8,197 nucleotides of DNA from Methylotenera_A sp031369365 (GTDB lineage: Bacteria; Pseudomonadota; Gammaproteobacteria; Burkholderiales; Methylophilaceae). The DNA lies in NCBI GenBank assembly GCA_031369365.1, contig JANMOP010000097.1, forward strand, positions 1 to 8,197. The letters are read 5' to 3'. The notes under the pieces are model-generated. The model did not search any database. It had not been told where the DNA came from and saw nothing but the letters and a program-made list of their open reading frames with translations. Made by a program: the position numbers and the translations under genes. Positions 1 to 7,022 of this stretch are shown here, one piece after another. The first letter of the stretch is position 1. Each line of letters begins with the position of its first letter.

Positions 1-111
1 ACGTGAGATTTGGCTAAGGCGTTGTTTGATTTGACCTTCTAAGGGTGCCAAAGGCACTTTAACGGTCATGCGGCGCTCTAAACCACTGATTGTTTCAACA
101 GATGCTGCCAT
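1..111 (-). CDS. tig: Trigger factor, N-terminal fragment (runs off the window edge)
   Basis: Trigger factor is the ribosome-bound chaperone and peptidyl-prolyl isomerase that meets nascent chains at the exit tunnel. Only the first 37 codons are present, reading leftwards off the window. The visible protein starts MAASVETISGLERRMTVKVP and then runs through LEGQIKQRLSQISR. The pattern 'SVET..GL.RR.TV', followed by an amphipathic helix, matches the start of the ribosome-binding domain (E. coli begins MQVSVETTQGLGRR). The ribosome-contact signature GFRxGKxP would lie just beyond the edge. The ATG at 111-109 is supported by an AGGAAG Shine-Dalgarno sequence six bases upstream. A tRNA-Leu gene in the same orientation lies 86 bp upstream, and in many betaproteobacteria clpP, clpX and lon follow tig. 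The identification rests on this short N-terminus and the context, and is fairly secure. Confidence 0.9.
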   Translation of the reverse strand, partial: MAASVETISGLERRMTVKVPLAPLEGQIKQRLSQISR

Positions 112-197
112 GATGCGCTTCCTGTAGTAATTGTCTTCTAACTGAAATTAGAAAACGGTTAGTTATTATGGTTCTAATAGTATGATTTTAAAAAATA

Positions 198-282
198 TGG
201 TGCGAAAGGAGAGACTCGAACTCTCACGCCTTACGGCGCTGGTACCTAAAACCAGTGCGTCTACCAATTCCGCCACTCTCGC
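198..282 (-). tRNA. tRNA-Leu, anticodon UAG
   Basis: This is a complete class II leucine tRNA of 85 nt with an encoded CCA end. On the minus strand the acceptor stem is GCGAGAG pairing with CTTTCGC, including one G-U wobble. The D arm contains GGTAGACGC. The anticodon stem is CTGGT/ACCAG around loop TTTAGGT, which puts anticodon TAG at 248-246. A long variable arm (CGCC-GTAA-GGCG) is present, as expected for leucine tRNAs. The T arm is GAGAG-TTCGAGT-CTCTC, followed by discriminator A and CCA. It decodes CUA and probably other CUN codons. It lies upstream of tig in the same orientation, so the two may share transcription. A run of six T residues follows almost directly after the CCA on the transcribed strand, but no separate terminator hairpin was found. 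Confidence 0.97.
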
Positions 283-330
283 ATTTAATTTAGGCTATGT
301 CACTCACATACCCAAATCAATAAAAAGCGT

Positions 331-360
331 ATTGTATCTCAACTTTGTCTAATTTGATAA
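331..360 (-). promoter_or_regulatory. Candidate sigma-70 promoter for tRNA-Leu (and perhaps tig)
   Basis: On the minus strand a TACAAT -10 box (336-331, 5 of 6 consensus) is preceded by TTATCA (360-355, 4 of 6) with an 18-bp spacer. Transcription would begin near 324, leaving a leader of roughly 40 nt before the mature 5' end of tRNA-Leu at 282, as expected for a processed tRNA precursor. This is inferred from consensus matching in an AT-rich region, where chance matches are common. Confidence 0.45.
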
Positions 361-457
361 GATAAAACCAGATAAAAACTAAGCATAGATATAAAATTTT
401 GCAGCTAATCACACCTTAACAACCACACAAACATCGTTATAAAGATTAATATGGTCA

Positions 458-487
458 TTGACAAGCAAGCCTTACAAATTGCAAGAT
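458..487 (+). promoter_or_regulatory. Possible promoter for the small-protein/efflux operon
   Basis: A perfect TTGACA box lies at 458-463, about 55 bp ahead of the first plus-strand start codon at 519. The best -10 at acceptable spacing is poor (CAAGAT at 482-487, 3 of 6, 18-bp spacer), so if real the promoter may be weak or activator-dependent. It is the only good -35 element seen in front of the four-gene plus-strand run. No clear operator palindrome was found beside it. Confidence 0.3.
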
Positions 488-518
488 ACAGCCTAACACT
501 CAATTAAAGTTAAAAACT

Positions 519-785
519 ATGCAGAACACAACCCATATGCAAAACATCAGCCAATCAAACGAAGACAGCATGTTACGCGCTGAGCTAGAATTGTTAATGA
601 AAGAACGCGAAACCTTATTAATAATCGCTGGCGCAGCAACAGGCTTAATTGCCGAGCTCAATACCCATGATTTGCCAGTACGTACCGTGGAAGCGGCAGA
701 TTTGCTTGCCACCACCATTAATAAGCTTTCAGAAGAAACATTGCAAGATGCGCTAAGCTCAGTACATGCCAGCATTGAAAGCTAG
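519..785 (+). CDS. Small hypothetical protein (88 aa), first gene of the efflux cluster
   Basis: I do not recognise a named family. The protein is soluble-looking, acidic and predicted mainly helical. A polar N-terminus (residues 1-17) is followed by a charged heptad-like helix (about 18-34, LRAELELLMKERETLL). Next comes a small hydrophobic stretch (IIAGAATGLIAEL, about 35-47), too short and mixed to be a confident membrane span, and then a C-terminal helical part (VEAADLLATTINKLSEETL). There is no signal peptide, cysteine or metal-ligand motif. The start is uncertain: the ATG at 519 has no clear Shine-Dalgarno sequence, and in-frame ATGs follow at 537 and 570. The last would begin right at the helix. 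The gene ends 36 bp before the outer-membrane factor and reads the same way, so co-transcription is plausible. A regulatory or accessory role in efflux would be a guess. Codon-like composition and a clean 88-codon frame support a real gene. Confidence 0.7.
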   Translation: MQNTTHMQNISQSNEDSMLRAELELLMKERETLLIIAGAATGLIAELNTHDLPVRTVEAADLLATTINKLSEETLQDALSSVHASIES

Positions 786-821
786 TATTTAAATTTACAC
801 ACGTGCACACAGCTCCTCATC

Positions 822-2246
822 TTGAATTATTTTCCTCAATCAGTGTTATTGGTCGCTTGGCTAAGCCTAAGCATGGGCTTCGGCTTACTCACAACAGGCT
901 GCGCGCACGAAAAATATCTAGCAAAACCATTATACCCAGCCAACTCATCAGCCAAATTACTCAACAAAAACGCCACTAACGACGCGTTCAACGCTTACTT
1001 AATCAAGCAAGGCTATGTTGAAAAAGACTTACCTTTTGCAACGTGGGGCTTAAACGAGCAAACCCTTTGTGCACTTTATCATCACACCAAATTAGATGTC
1101 GCCAAAGCACAGCTGGCACTTGCTATTGCCGCTACCAATACTGCGAATTATAAGCAAAACCCCGTGCTTAATGGCCGCGCGGCGCATAGCAACCTAGCCA
1201 ATGACGACAAGAACCCATGGGCGTTTGGGCTTGAGGTGGAAATCGCCATTGAAACAGCTAATAAACGTGAAATAAGGGTTGAGGAAGCACAACATTTAGC
1301 CGAAGCCGCACGCATTGATGTAGCCGAGGTGGCATGGCAGTTACGCAGTCAAATCGCCAAGGATTTATTGCGCTATCACGAAAATTTTGCCTTGCAAAAA
1401 CAATTAAGTGACGAAGTTAAAAAACATGATGCATTGATAAAAATATTAGAAAAGCGCGTGCAATTGGGCGCGCTTTCTAATACAGAGCTTAGTCTAGCTA
1501 AATTGTTACAACAAAAAACGCTATTTGCGCTAGATTCTGAACAAGTAAAATCGACCGAAATCCGCACTGCCCTGGCTTCTGACGTGGGTTTAACGACAGA
1601 AAATTTTAATCTGCTCAAACTAAAGCCGCTAAACCTAAATGCAACTTTTGAAAAGCTGAGTACACAACTCACAGAATCTAAAAGCTTACAAGAAAAAGCC
1701 CTACTCAACCGCTTAGATATTAGGCGCAGCTTAGAAAAATATGCGGCGGCAGAAGCTAAAATTAAATTAGAAGTCGCAAAACAAACACCTGACATTTCTC
1801 TTAGTCCCGGGTTTGCATTTGAGTTTGGCGATAATATTTGGTCGCTAGGATTTTCTACCTTGTTAAACTTACTTAATAAAAATAATTCTTTAAACCAATT
1901 ACTTATTGCAGAGACTATGCAACTTCGTGAGATTGAGGGCGCACAATTTGAGGCGCTGCAAGCCAAAATTATTGGTGATTTAAGCCAAAATTTTGCAATT
2001 TACCAAGCTAGTTTGCAAAATATTAATCAAATTAAAACGCAGCAAGCAACGCAAATGCAATACAGCCAAAAACTGCAACGCCAATTTGATGCTGGTTTAA
2101 TTGACCGCCCAGCCTTGACGCAAAATGCCCTAAATACCAGCCTACTGGAGCAACAATTACTCAACGCGCAATTTAGCAACTTGAATGCAGCTTTAGCCAT
2201 TGAAGACACCATGCAGCGCCCTCTTTTTGACGATTTAATTATTTAA
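822..2246 (+). CDS. TolC-family outer-membrane factor of an RND efflux system (CzcC-like lipoprotein)
   Basis: This is the outer-membrane exit duct of a tripartite exporter. At 474 residues it has normal length for an outer-membrane factor. A hydrophobic signal (residues 7-24) ends in LLTTGC, with Cys27 as the likely lipidated residue, although Thr at -3 makes the lipobox atypical. Two alpha-hairpin repeats follow. The first contains ETANKREIRVEEAQHLAEAA (about 144-163), which resembles the ETAGKR motif of heavy-metal-type factors. The second contains NRLDIRRSLEKYAAAEAKI (296-314) followed by QTPDISLSPGFAFEFGDN-WSLGF (321-344), the conserved strand region of this group. The only upstream start in the frame is TTG at 822, because TAG closes the frame at 783-785. 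There is no strong Shine-Dalgarno sequence and no positive charge in the signal's n-region, so GTG at 843 or TTG at 849 are alternatives. The adaptor gene follows after 29 bp. The family call is firm; the substrate is unknown. Confidence 0.9.
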   Translation: MNYFPQSVLLVAWLSLSMGFGLLTTGCAHEKYLAKPLYPANSSAKLLNKNATNDAFNAYLIKQGYVEKDLPFATWGLNEQTLCALYHHTKLDVAKAQLALAIAATNTANYKQNPVLNGRAAHSNLANDDKNPWAFGLEVEIAIETANKREIRVEEAQHLAEAARIDVAEVAWQLRSQIAKDLLRYHENFALQKQLSDEVKKHDALIKILEKRVQLGALSNTELSLAKLLQQKTLFALDSEQVKSTEIRTALASDVGLTTENFNLLKLKPLNLNATFEKLSTQLTESKSLQEKALLNRLDIRRSLEKYAAAEAKIKLEVAKQTPDISLSPGFAFEFGDNIWSLGFSTLLNLLNKNNSLNQLLIAETMQLREIEGAQFEALQAKIIGDLSQNFAIYQASLQNINQIKTQQATQMQYSQKLQRQFDAGLIDRPALTQNALNTSLLEQQLLNAQFSNLNAALAIEDTMQRPLFDDLII

Positions 2247-2275
2247 TGACTTCATTTAGGCCTACTCTATAAATC

Positions 2276-3385
2276 ATGAACAAAAAACTCAGCCTGATTA
2301 TTGTGATTCAAGCCTTACTCATTATTGGCTTATTTTGGGTGCTGATTTTTTACGGTAAAGATGAATTTGAGGCTTACCAAAGCAGTCAAGAGGACGAGAT
2401 TGAAAGCCCTAGCCACATTACTGAAAATGCTGGCGTTAATATTGTGAGTTTATCGCCTGCAACCCAACAAAATAGCGGCATTATAACGGCCAAGCTGAAT
2501 AGTGCTTCATTTCAAGCGGATATTAAAAGTTTTGGTAGCGTAGTGAGTATTGATAGCCTTACAGAGGCAAAAGCACAATTTTTGAGCCTAAAAACTACTA
2601 ATAGCATCGCACGTTCTGGCAGCAGTCAAAATATTCAGCAATATCAGCGTCTTAAAATCTTAAATGAAGACGATAAAAACGTTTCTGATCGTGCTGTGCA
2701 AGAAGCTTTGGCACTGGTAAATGCCGATAAAGCAAGCGTCACTGCTAGCGAATTGCAGCTTAAGAATTTACATACAAATACAAAGCTACAATGGGGTGAG
2801 ACCCTTGCTAAACTTGCGTTTGAGGATAAATTAGCGCCACATTTAGCGAGCCTGTTGGATAGAAGAAATGTACTCATTCAAGTAAGTTTGCCGCTTGACA
2901 TTGCAACGCCCAAAGCGGGTTCTACTATTAAAGTGACACCTTTTAATGTCTCACCTTTAAATGAATCTACTTCTTTAATTAAAGCCATTTACATTTCACC
3001 CGCCTCTTCCACTGATTCCAGTGGCTTTGGCAAAACTTTTTATTACAGCGCGCCTGCCGATTTATTACGGATTGGTATGCGTGTCAATGTGAATATCGCT
3101 AACAACGCAAGCGCTGCTACTGCAAGTGGTGTCATTATCCCCAACACCGCTGTGGTATGGTACGCGGGCAAGCCGTGGGCATACTTTAAACAAAACAAAA
3201 ATAAAGCAGGATTAGACCAATTTGTGCGTAAGCCTATTTCTACAGATAGCGAAGTCGGCTCTGGGGTTAGCAACGGCTGGTTTAATCAAGATGTTGATGA
3301 AAATAGCGAAGTTGTAGTAAGTGGTGCGCAACTATTGCTTTCGGAAGAGTTTAAATATTTGATCAAAAATGAGAATGAGGACTAG
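2276..3385 (+). CDS. RND efflux periplasmic adaptor subunit (membrane fusion protein), reduced form
   Basis: The adaptor couples the RND pump to the outer-membrane factor. It has 369 residues with an N-terminal membrane anchor or signal at about 5-26 (Lys-Lys, then a long hydrophobic run) and no lipobox. Residues 80-95 (ADIKSFGSVVSIDSL) look like the usual entry strand. A helical section with QQYQRLKILNEDDKNVSDRAV follows (121-141), matching the 'YxRLKxL...N.S.RA' hairpin of heavy-metal-type adaptors. Beta-barrel material includes IGMRVNVNI (266-274). The membrane-proximal end has VIIPNTAVVWYAGKPWAYFK (286-305) and VVVSGAQLLLSEEFK (346-360), both typical of this family's C-terminus. A canonical biotinyl-lipoyl domain with a Gly-rich turn is not evident, and the hairpin is short. 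The gene lies 29 bp after the outer-membrane factor and 6 bp before the pump, so a shared mRNA is likely. The Shine-Dalgarno sequence is weak. The family call is secure. Confidence 0.9.
   Translation: MNKKLSLIIVIQALLIIGLFWVLIFYGKDEFEAYQSSQEDEIESPSHITENAGVNIVSLSPATQQNSGIITAKLNSASFQADIKSFGSVVSIDSLTEAKAQFLSLKTTNSIARSGSSQNIQQYQRLKILNEDDKNVSDRAVQEALALVNADKASVTASELQLKNLHTNTKLQWGETLAKLAFEDKLAPHLASLLDRRNVLIQVSLPLDIATPKAGSTIKVTPFNVSPLNESTSLIKAIYISPASSTDSSGFGKTFYYSAPADLLRIGMRVNVNIANNASAATASGVIIPNTAVVWYAGKPWAYFKQNKNKAGLDQFVRKPISTDSEVGSGVSNGWFNQDVDENSEVVVSGAQLLLSEEFKYLIKNENED
3376..3381 (+). promoter_or_regulatory. Ribosome binding site for the RND pump gene
   Basis: TGAGGA lies inside the last codons of the adaptor gene, 10 bases before ATG 3392. 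A second in-frame ATG follows directly at 3395, so the protein could start with one or two methionines. The site overlaps the upstream coding region, consistent with coupled translation of adaptor and pump. Confidence 0.6.
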
Positions 3386-3391
3386 CTTGCC

Positions 3392-6300
3392 ATGATGTCG
3401 GCAATCGTTCGTTTCTCAATCCGCTTTTATGGCGTGATTATCGGCTTGGCGTGCTTAGTGGTGCTTTATGGCATCTATAGCCTCACGCGCAGCAATTTAG
3501 ACGTTTTTCCTGAGTTTTCACCCACGCAAATCATCATTCAAACCGAATCACCAGGTTTATCGGCTGAGCTAGTTGAAAGCTTGGTTTCACAGCCGATTGA
3601 AACTAGCATTGCAGGCACAGTGGGCGTGGCGAGTATGCGTTCACAGTCAATACCTGGCTTGTCTATTGTGACTGTCATATTTAATGAAAACACGGATATT
3701 TATAGAAACCGCCAAGTGGTTGCTGAGCGTTTAAGCACGCTCGGCAACCAAATTCCACGTGGCATTACACCCAACATTACACCGCTCACATCATCTGCTA
3801 GCACAGTGTTAGGCTTTGGTGTCACTTCAAAAAAACGTAGCTTAATGGAGCTTCGCACACTAGTCGATTGGACGATTGTGCCGCATATATTGGCGATTCA
3901 AGGTGTAGCGGATGTGAACGTGTTTGGCGGTGAAGTGCGGCAGTTTCAGGTGCAGATTGATCCCGACAAACTCCTTCAATATCAGCTTAATATTAATGAT
4001 GTGGTGGACGCCACACAAAAAGCCACTGGCGTGAGCGGCGCAGGATTTATTCAAAATAATAATCAACGTATTATTGTGAATACCGAAGGCCAAGCGACCA
4101 CCACGGCCACTTTAGCCAAATCTGTTGTGCAACATAAAAATGGAATAAGCATCACGCTTGGCGACATTGGCCGCGTGGTGGAAGCTGCAGCACCCTCAAT
4201 TAGTGCGGCCGCCATTAACGAAGAAACGGGCATTTATTTATCGGTGCAAGGGCAGCTGGGAGCCAATACCCATGCGGTTACCCAAGCCATTGAATCTGCA
4301 ATAAAAGAGCTAAAACCCAATCTGGAAAATGAGCAGGTAACACTGCATGAAGGCTTGTTTCGCCCTGCTAATTTTATCGATACGGCAATCGCAGGCGTGC
4401 GTATGGATATTCTCATCGGCTCCGCTTTGGTTATCGCCGTTTTGTTCTTGTTTTTGTTTAACGCGCGCACCGCGTTTATCTCCGCCACCGCTATTCCGCT
4501 GTCATTACTCAGCGCCATTGTGATTTTGAACTACTTCAATATTGGTCTTAATATCATGGTACTAGGCGGCTTGGCCATCGCGCTGGGTGAAGTGGTCGAT
4601 GACGCGATTATTGATACTGAAAATATTTTTAGGCGCCTGAAAGAGAACCGATTGCTGGCAAAGCCTGCGCCCATTTATAAAGTCGTGTTCGACGCCTCAA
4701 TGGAGGTGCGTAGCTCAGTGGTTTACGCCACAATTATTGTCGCACTAGTATTTATGCCGCTACTTACTTTATCGGGCGTGGCTGGCAAACTATTCGCACC
4801 TTTGGGATTGGCTTATATTGCGGCGATTATGGCCTCGCTGGTGGTCGCACTCACGCTTACGCCCGCTTTGTGTTACCTCATGTTGGGTAAGACTAAACTA
4901 GATACAGAAGATTCGCCCATTATTAAAGCCATCAAAAAAAGTTACGTTAAATTACTCTATCTCATTGAAAAACAATATAAATTAGTCATCAGTATTAGCT
5001 TTCTTATTATTGCAGTGGGACTGGGTATTTTACCTTTGTTCAAAAGCCAGTTTATTCCTGCCCTGCACGAAGGCCATTTTATTATGCACATGACTGCCGT
5101 GCCAGGCACCTCGGAGCAAGAATCATTGCGACTTGGCAGCCGAGTTTCTAAAGCAATTAACACTATTAATGGCGTTAAATCGGTGACGCAATGGGTAGGT
5201 CGCGCTCAAAATGGTGCGGATACGTTTGGCACACATTACAGTGAGTTTGAAATCGAAATCGGTACATTATCAGGCCAAGAACAAGACCGAATTTTGGCTG
5301 AGATTCGTGAGGTATTAGCTGGACAAGACAGCAACGGTAAAGACCAAACAAAAACTGGTTTCGTCGGCGTTAATTTTGCCATCAACACCTTCCTCACCGA
5401 GCGCATCGAAGAAACCATTTCTGGTTATGCAGCTTCTACCGTCATCAATATTTACGGCAACGATTTAGACGCGCTAGACCGCGACGCGCAAAAAATTGCA
5501 GCTGTGGTTAATAGCACCAAAGGCGCAACCGATGTTCTGGTGCAATCACCACCTGGCACGCCACAAGCGGTGATTAGACTACGCCCTGACGCGCTTGCTA
5601 AATGGGGCTTGCAAGCCGTTGATGTACTAGACACCATACGCGCCGCCAATGAGAGCTTGCCCGTTTCGCAAGTGTATTTTGGCAGCCGTGTGGTGGGTTT
5701 AAGCGTGGTTTTAGCGCGTGATGCACGCGATGATATTGGCGACATCGGCAATATTCCACTGTTTAATGCAGAGGGAAAATTACTATATTTAAAAGATATT
5801 GCCTTTATTACGCAAGAAAATGGTCGCTCAAAAATTTTACACGCAGGCGCTAAACGCATTCAAACCATCACCGCCAATGTGCAAGGTAGAGATGTGAGCA
5901 GCTTTAACAATGAAATTAAAAAACGCATTAAACAAGATATTAAGCTTAATACTGGCAATTATTTAGAATTTACGGGCGAGGCCGAAGCCAATGCGCAATC
6001 GCGAGAAGATTTAATTGTGCATTCACTATTGGCTGGCATGGCGATATTTTTGATGTTGTACATCGCTTTTGGCAGATTACGCAACTTGCTACTCACCTTT
6101 GCTAATCTGCCCTTCGCACTCATTGGCGGCGTGCTAGCCGCTTTGTTAACTGGTGGTTGGATCTCGTTAGGCTCACTGGTCGGCTTTGTGACGCTATTCG
6201 GTATTACGCTAAGAAACTCTATCATGATGGTGTCGCATTTTCAGCATTTAATCGATGAAGAAAATTGCCTATGGAATCTAGAAACCTGCATTCGTGGTGC

Positions 6301-6517
6301 TACAGAACGCCTGCCTTCTATCCTCATGACCGCCCTAGTCACCGCACTGGGCTTACTTCCACTTGCTTTGGGCAGCAATCAACCAGGCCGCGAAATCGAA
6401 GGCCCAATGGCCACTATTATTGTGGGTGGCTTGGTGACTTCTACCATGTTGAACTTGTTGATTTTGCCGACGATAATGTTGCATTTTGGGCGTTTTGAGA
6501 AAGCGAAGTTTGAGTAG
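3392..6517 (+). CDS. RND efflux pump, HME-like (CzcA/CusA-related) permease
   Basis: This is the proton-driven inner-membrane pump that captures substrate from periplasm or membrane and exports it through the adaptor and outer duct. At 1041 residues it is full length. TM1 lies near 10-31. DVFPEFSPTQIIIQTESPGL (37-56) is the heavy-metal-type opening of the first porter domain. TM2 to TM4 run from about 337 to 412, and TM4 carries LGEVVDDAIIDTEN, in which Asp403/Asp404 match the AcrB Asp407/Asp408 proton relay. The second porter half begins with FIPALHEGHF (554-563). TM8 onward runs from about 876. TM10 has FGITLRNSIMMVSHFQHL, placing Arg941 where AcrB has Lys940. The CusA substrate Met573 position in its PGMS motif reads PGTS here (Thr573), so a CusA-like Cu/Ag methionine relay is not supported. 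THYSE (614-618) and FLTERIEETISG (667-678) resemble other members of this branch. Metal or other cation export is an inference. Confidence 0.93.
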   Translation: MMSAIVRFSIRFYGVIIGLACLVVLYGIYSLTRSNLDVFPEFSPTQIIIQTESPGLSAELVESLVSQPIETSIAGTVGVASMRSQSIPGLSIVTVIFNENTDIYRNRQVVAERLSTLGNQIPRGITPNITPLTSSASTVLGFGVTSKKRSLMELRTLVDWTIVPHILAIQGVADVNVFGGEVRQFQVQIDPDKLLQYQLNINDVVDATQKATGVSGAGFIQNNNQRIIVNTEGQATTTATLAKSVVQHKNGISITLGDIGRVVEAAAPSISAAAINEETGIYLSVQGQLGANTHAVTQAIESAIKELKPNLENEQVTLHEGLFRPANFIDTAIAGVRMDILIGSALVIAVLFLFLFNARTAFISATAIPLSLLSAIVILNYFNIGLNIMVLGGLAIALGEVVDDAIIDTENIFRRLKENRLLAKPAPIYKVVFDASMEVRSSVVYATIIVALVFMPLLTLSGVAGKLFAPLGLAYIAAIMASLVVALTLTPALCYLMLGKTKLDTEDSPIIKAIKKSYVKLLYLIEKQYKLVISISFLIIAVGLGILPLFKSQFIPALHEGHFIMHMTAVPGTSEQESLRLGSRVSKAINTINGVKSVTQWVGRAQNGADTFGTHYSEFEIEIGTLSGQEQDRILAEIREVLAGQDSNGKDQTKTGFVGVNFAINTFLTERIEETISGYAASTVINIYGNDLDALDRDAQKIAAVVNSTKGATDVLVQSPPGTPQAVIRLRPDALAKWGLQAVDVLDTIRAANESLPVSQVYFGSRVVGLSVVLARDARDDIGDIGNIPLFNAEGKLLYLKDIAFITQENGRSKILHAGAKRIQTITANVQGRDVSSFNNEIKKRIKQDIKLNTGNYLEFTGEAEANAQSREDLIVHSLLAGMAIFLMLYIAFGRLRNLLLTFANLPFALIGGVLAALLTGGWISLGSLVGFVTLFGITLRNSIMMVSHFQHLIDEENCLWNLETCIRGATERLPSILMTALVTALGLLPLALGSNQPGREIEGPMATIIVGGLVTSTMLNLLILPTIMLHFGRFEKAKFE

Positions 6518-6528
6518 CTTAGCTAAGC
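6517..6528. repeat. 12-bp perfect palindrome at the end of the RND gene
   Basis: GCTTAGCTAAGC is self-complementary without a loop and begins with the last base of the pump's TAG stop codon. With no spacer and no T tract it is not a convincing terminator. The 74-bp gap between the convergent pump and acylphosphatase genes shows no better hairpin-plus-T-run on either strand, so the transcription end here is undefined. Confidence 0.5.
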
Positions 6529-6591
6529 CCTAAACGTCTGGAATCGACCCTTAGCAGCCTATCGAACCCGTGACAAGGATCGTCTTTATGG

Positions 6592-6882
6592 TTATCCGAT
6601 GACCTCGAAGCCGTTGTAACTACCATCATCCAGCTCGATTTCGACTCGCTCTACATGTGCAAGTGCTGGGCCGTGCTGGGCCCAGCACACAAGGGCGTCT
6701 ACGGCAGCGGAATCACCATGCACTGCAGCTTCTACCGAGCCATCACTGCGGTTCCTCACCCAACCGCTGACCCCCAATCTTTGCGCTTCGCGATGCATCG
6801 AATTGCGGAAGAACACGCCTTGTACGTAGCCATGAATCACAAGGCGTAGCTTCTTCTGTGGTGGAACTGGATGGAGGGTCAT
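6592..6882 (-). CDS. acyP: Acylphosphatase
   Basis: Acylphosphatase hydrolyses carboxyl-phosphate bonds in small acyl phosphates such as acetyl phosphate or carbamoyl phosphate, in the cytosol. The 96-residue product is normal size for this ferredoxin-fold family. The signature LVIHGYVQGVFFRNSMHREA (14-33) holds the phosphate loop with catalytic Arg26. GWVRNRSDGSVEAAVHGD (40-57) holds catalytic Asn44. The C-terminal strand ends YNGFEVIG. The frame stays open back to an ATG at 6996, giving 38 more residues without family resemblance. The ATG at 6882 is preferred because a strong AGGGGA precedes it and because of family length. It is the downstream partner of the DUF2784 gene, 140 bp away on the same strand, and convergent with the pump gene. 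Its G+C content and codon use are visibly richer than in the efflux genes. The identification is firm; the physiological role of bacterial acylphosphatases is not settled. Confidence 0.95.
   Translation of the reverse strand: MTLHPVPPQKKLRLVIHGYVQGVFFRNSMHREAQRLGVSGWVRNRSDGSVEAAVHGDSAAVDALVCWAQHGPALAHVERVEIELDDGSYNGFEVIG
6673..6688. repeat. 16-bp perfect palindrome with a tandem 10-bp repeat inside the acylphosphatase gene
   Basis: GTGCTGGGCCCAGCAC is a perfect palindrome, and its left ten bases are a tandem copy of the preceding GTGCTGGGCC (6663-6672). It encodes the CWAQHGPALAH part of acylphosphatase, which aligns with the family without extra residues, so the protein is not disrupted. 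It could fold in mRNA, but it may simply reflect GC-rich codons. Confidence 0.6.
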
Positions 6883-6889
6883 TCTTTTT

Positions 6890-6895
6890 TCCCCT
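6890..6895 (-). promoter_or_regulatory. Ribosome binding site that sets the acylphosphatase start
   Basis: On the minus strand AGGGGA is followed by seven bases (AAAAAGA) and then ATG at 6882. It is the strongest Shine-Dalgarno sequence in this part of the window. It supports the 96-residue start over the ATG 114 bases further upstream. Confidence 0.7.
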
Positions 6896-7022
6896 GTAAT
6901 AAGTTGCGTGCAGAATAGCATGCTGTCCAGCGTGGTGGTCACGTTGTTCCACATCATCGAAACGGTCAGTCTATCTTCTCCGAGGCAGACATTCAACGTG
7001 TAACATGAACACAGACCGCAGC

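Noticed and set aside
136..153. Hairpin TTCTAA-N6-TTAGAA between tRNA-Leu and tig as a terminator
   Set aside because: It has only a 6-bp AT-rich stem and no following T run, so it is too weak to call. The T6 run right after the tRNA CCA (195-190) also lacks its own hairpin.
1376..1966. Long minus-strand open frame (196 aa) opposite the outer-membrane factor gene
   Set aside because: It is antisense to a well-supported gene, rich in Ser, Cys and Phe as expected of a shadow frame, and has no recognisable domain.
5452..5859. Minus-strand open frame (135 aa) opposite the pump gene
   Set aside because: It lies fully within the conserved pump coding sequence on the other strand and shows no domain or ribosome site.
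6555..6575. tRNA fragment or attachment site suggested by CGGGTTCGA on the minus strand
   Set aside because: The following bases do not form a T stem or acceptor end, and no integrase or second copy is present.
6883..6996. N-terminal extension of acylphosphatase back to the ATG at 6996
   Set aside because: The extra 38 residues show no family similarity, while a strong AGGGGA ribosome site precedes the ATG at 6882 and gives the standard length.
6980..7000. Integron attC site suggested by ATTCAAC (fits RYYYAAC)
   Set aside because: No matching GTTRRRY partner or paired L boxes lie at suitable distance, and no integrase is present.
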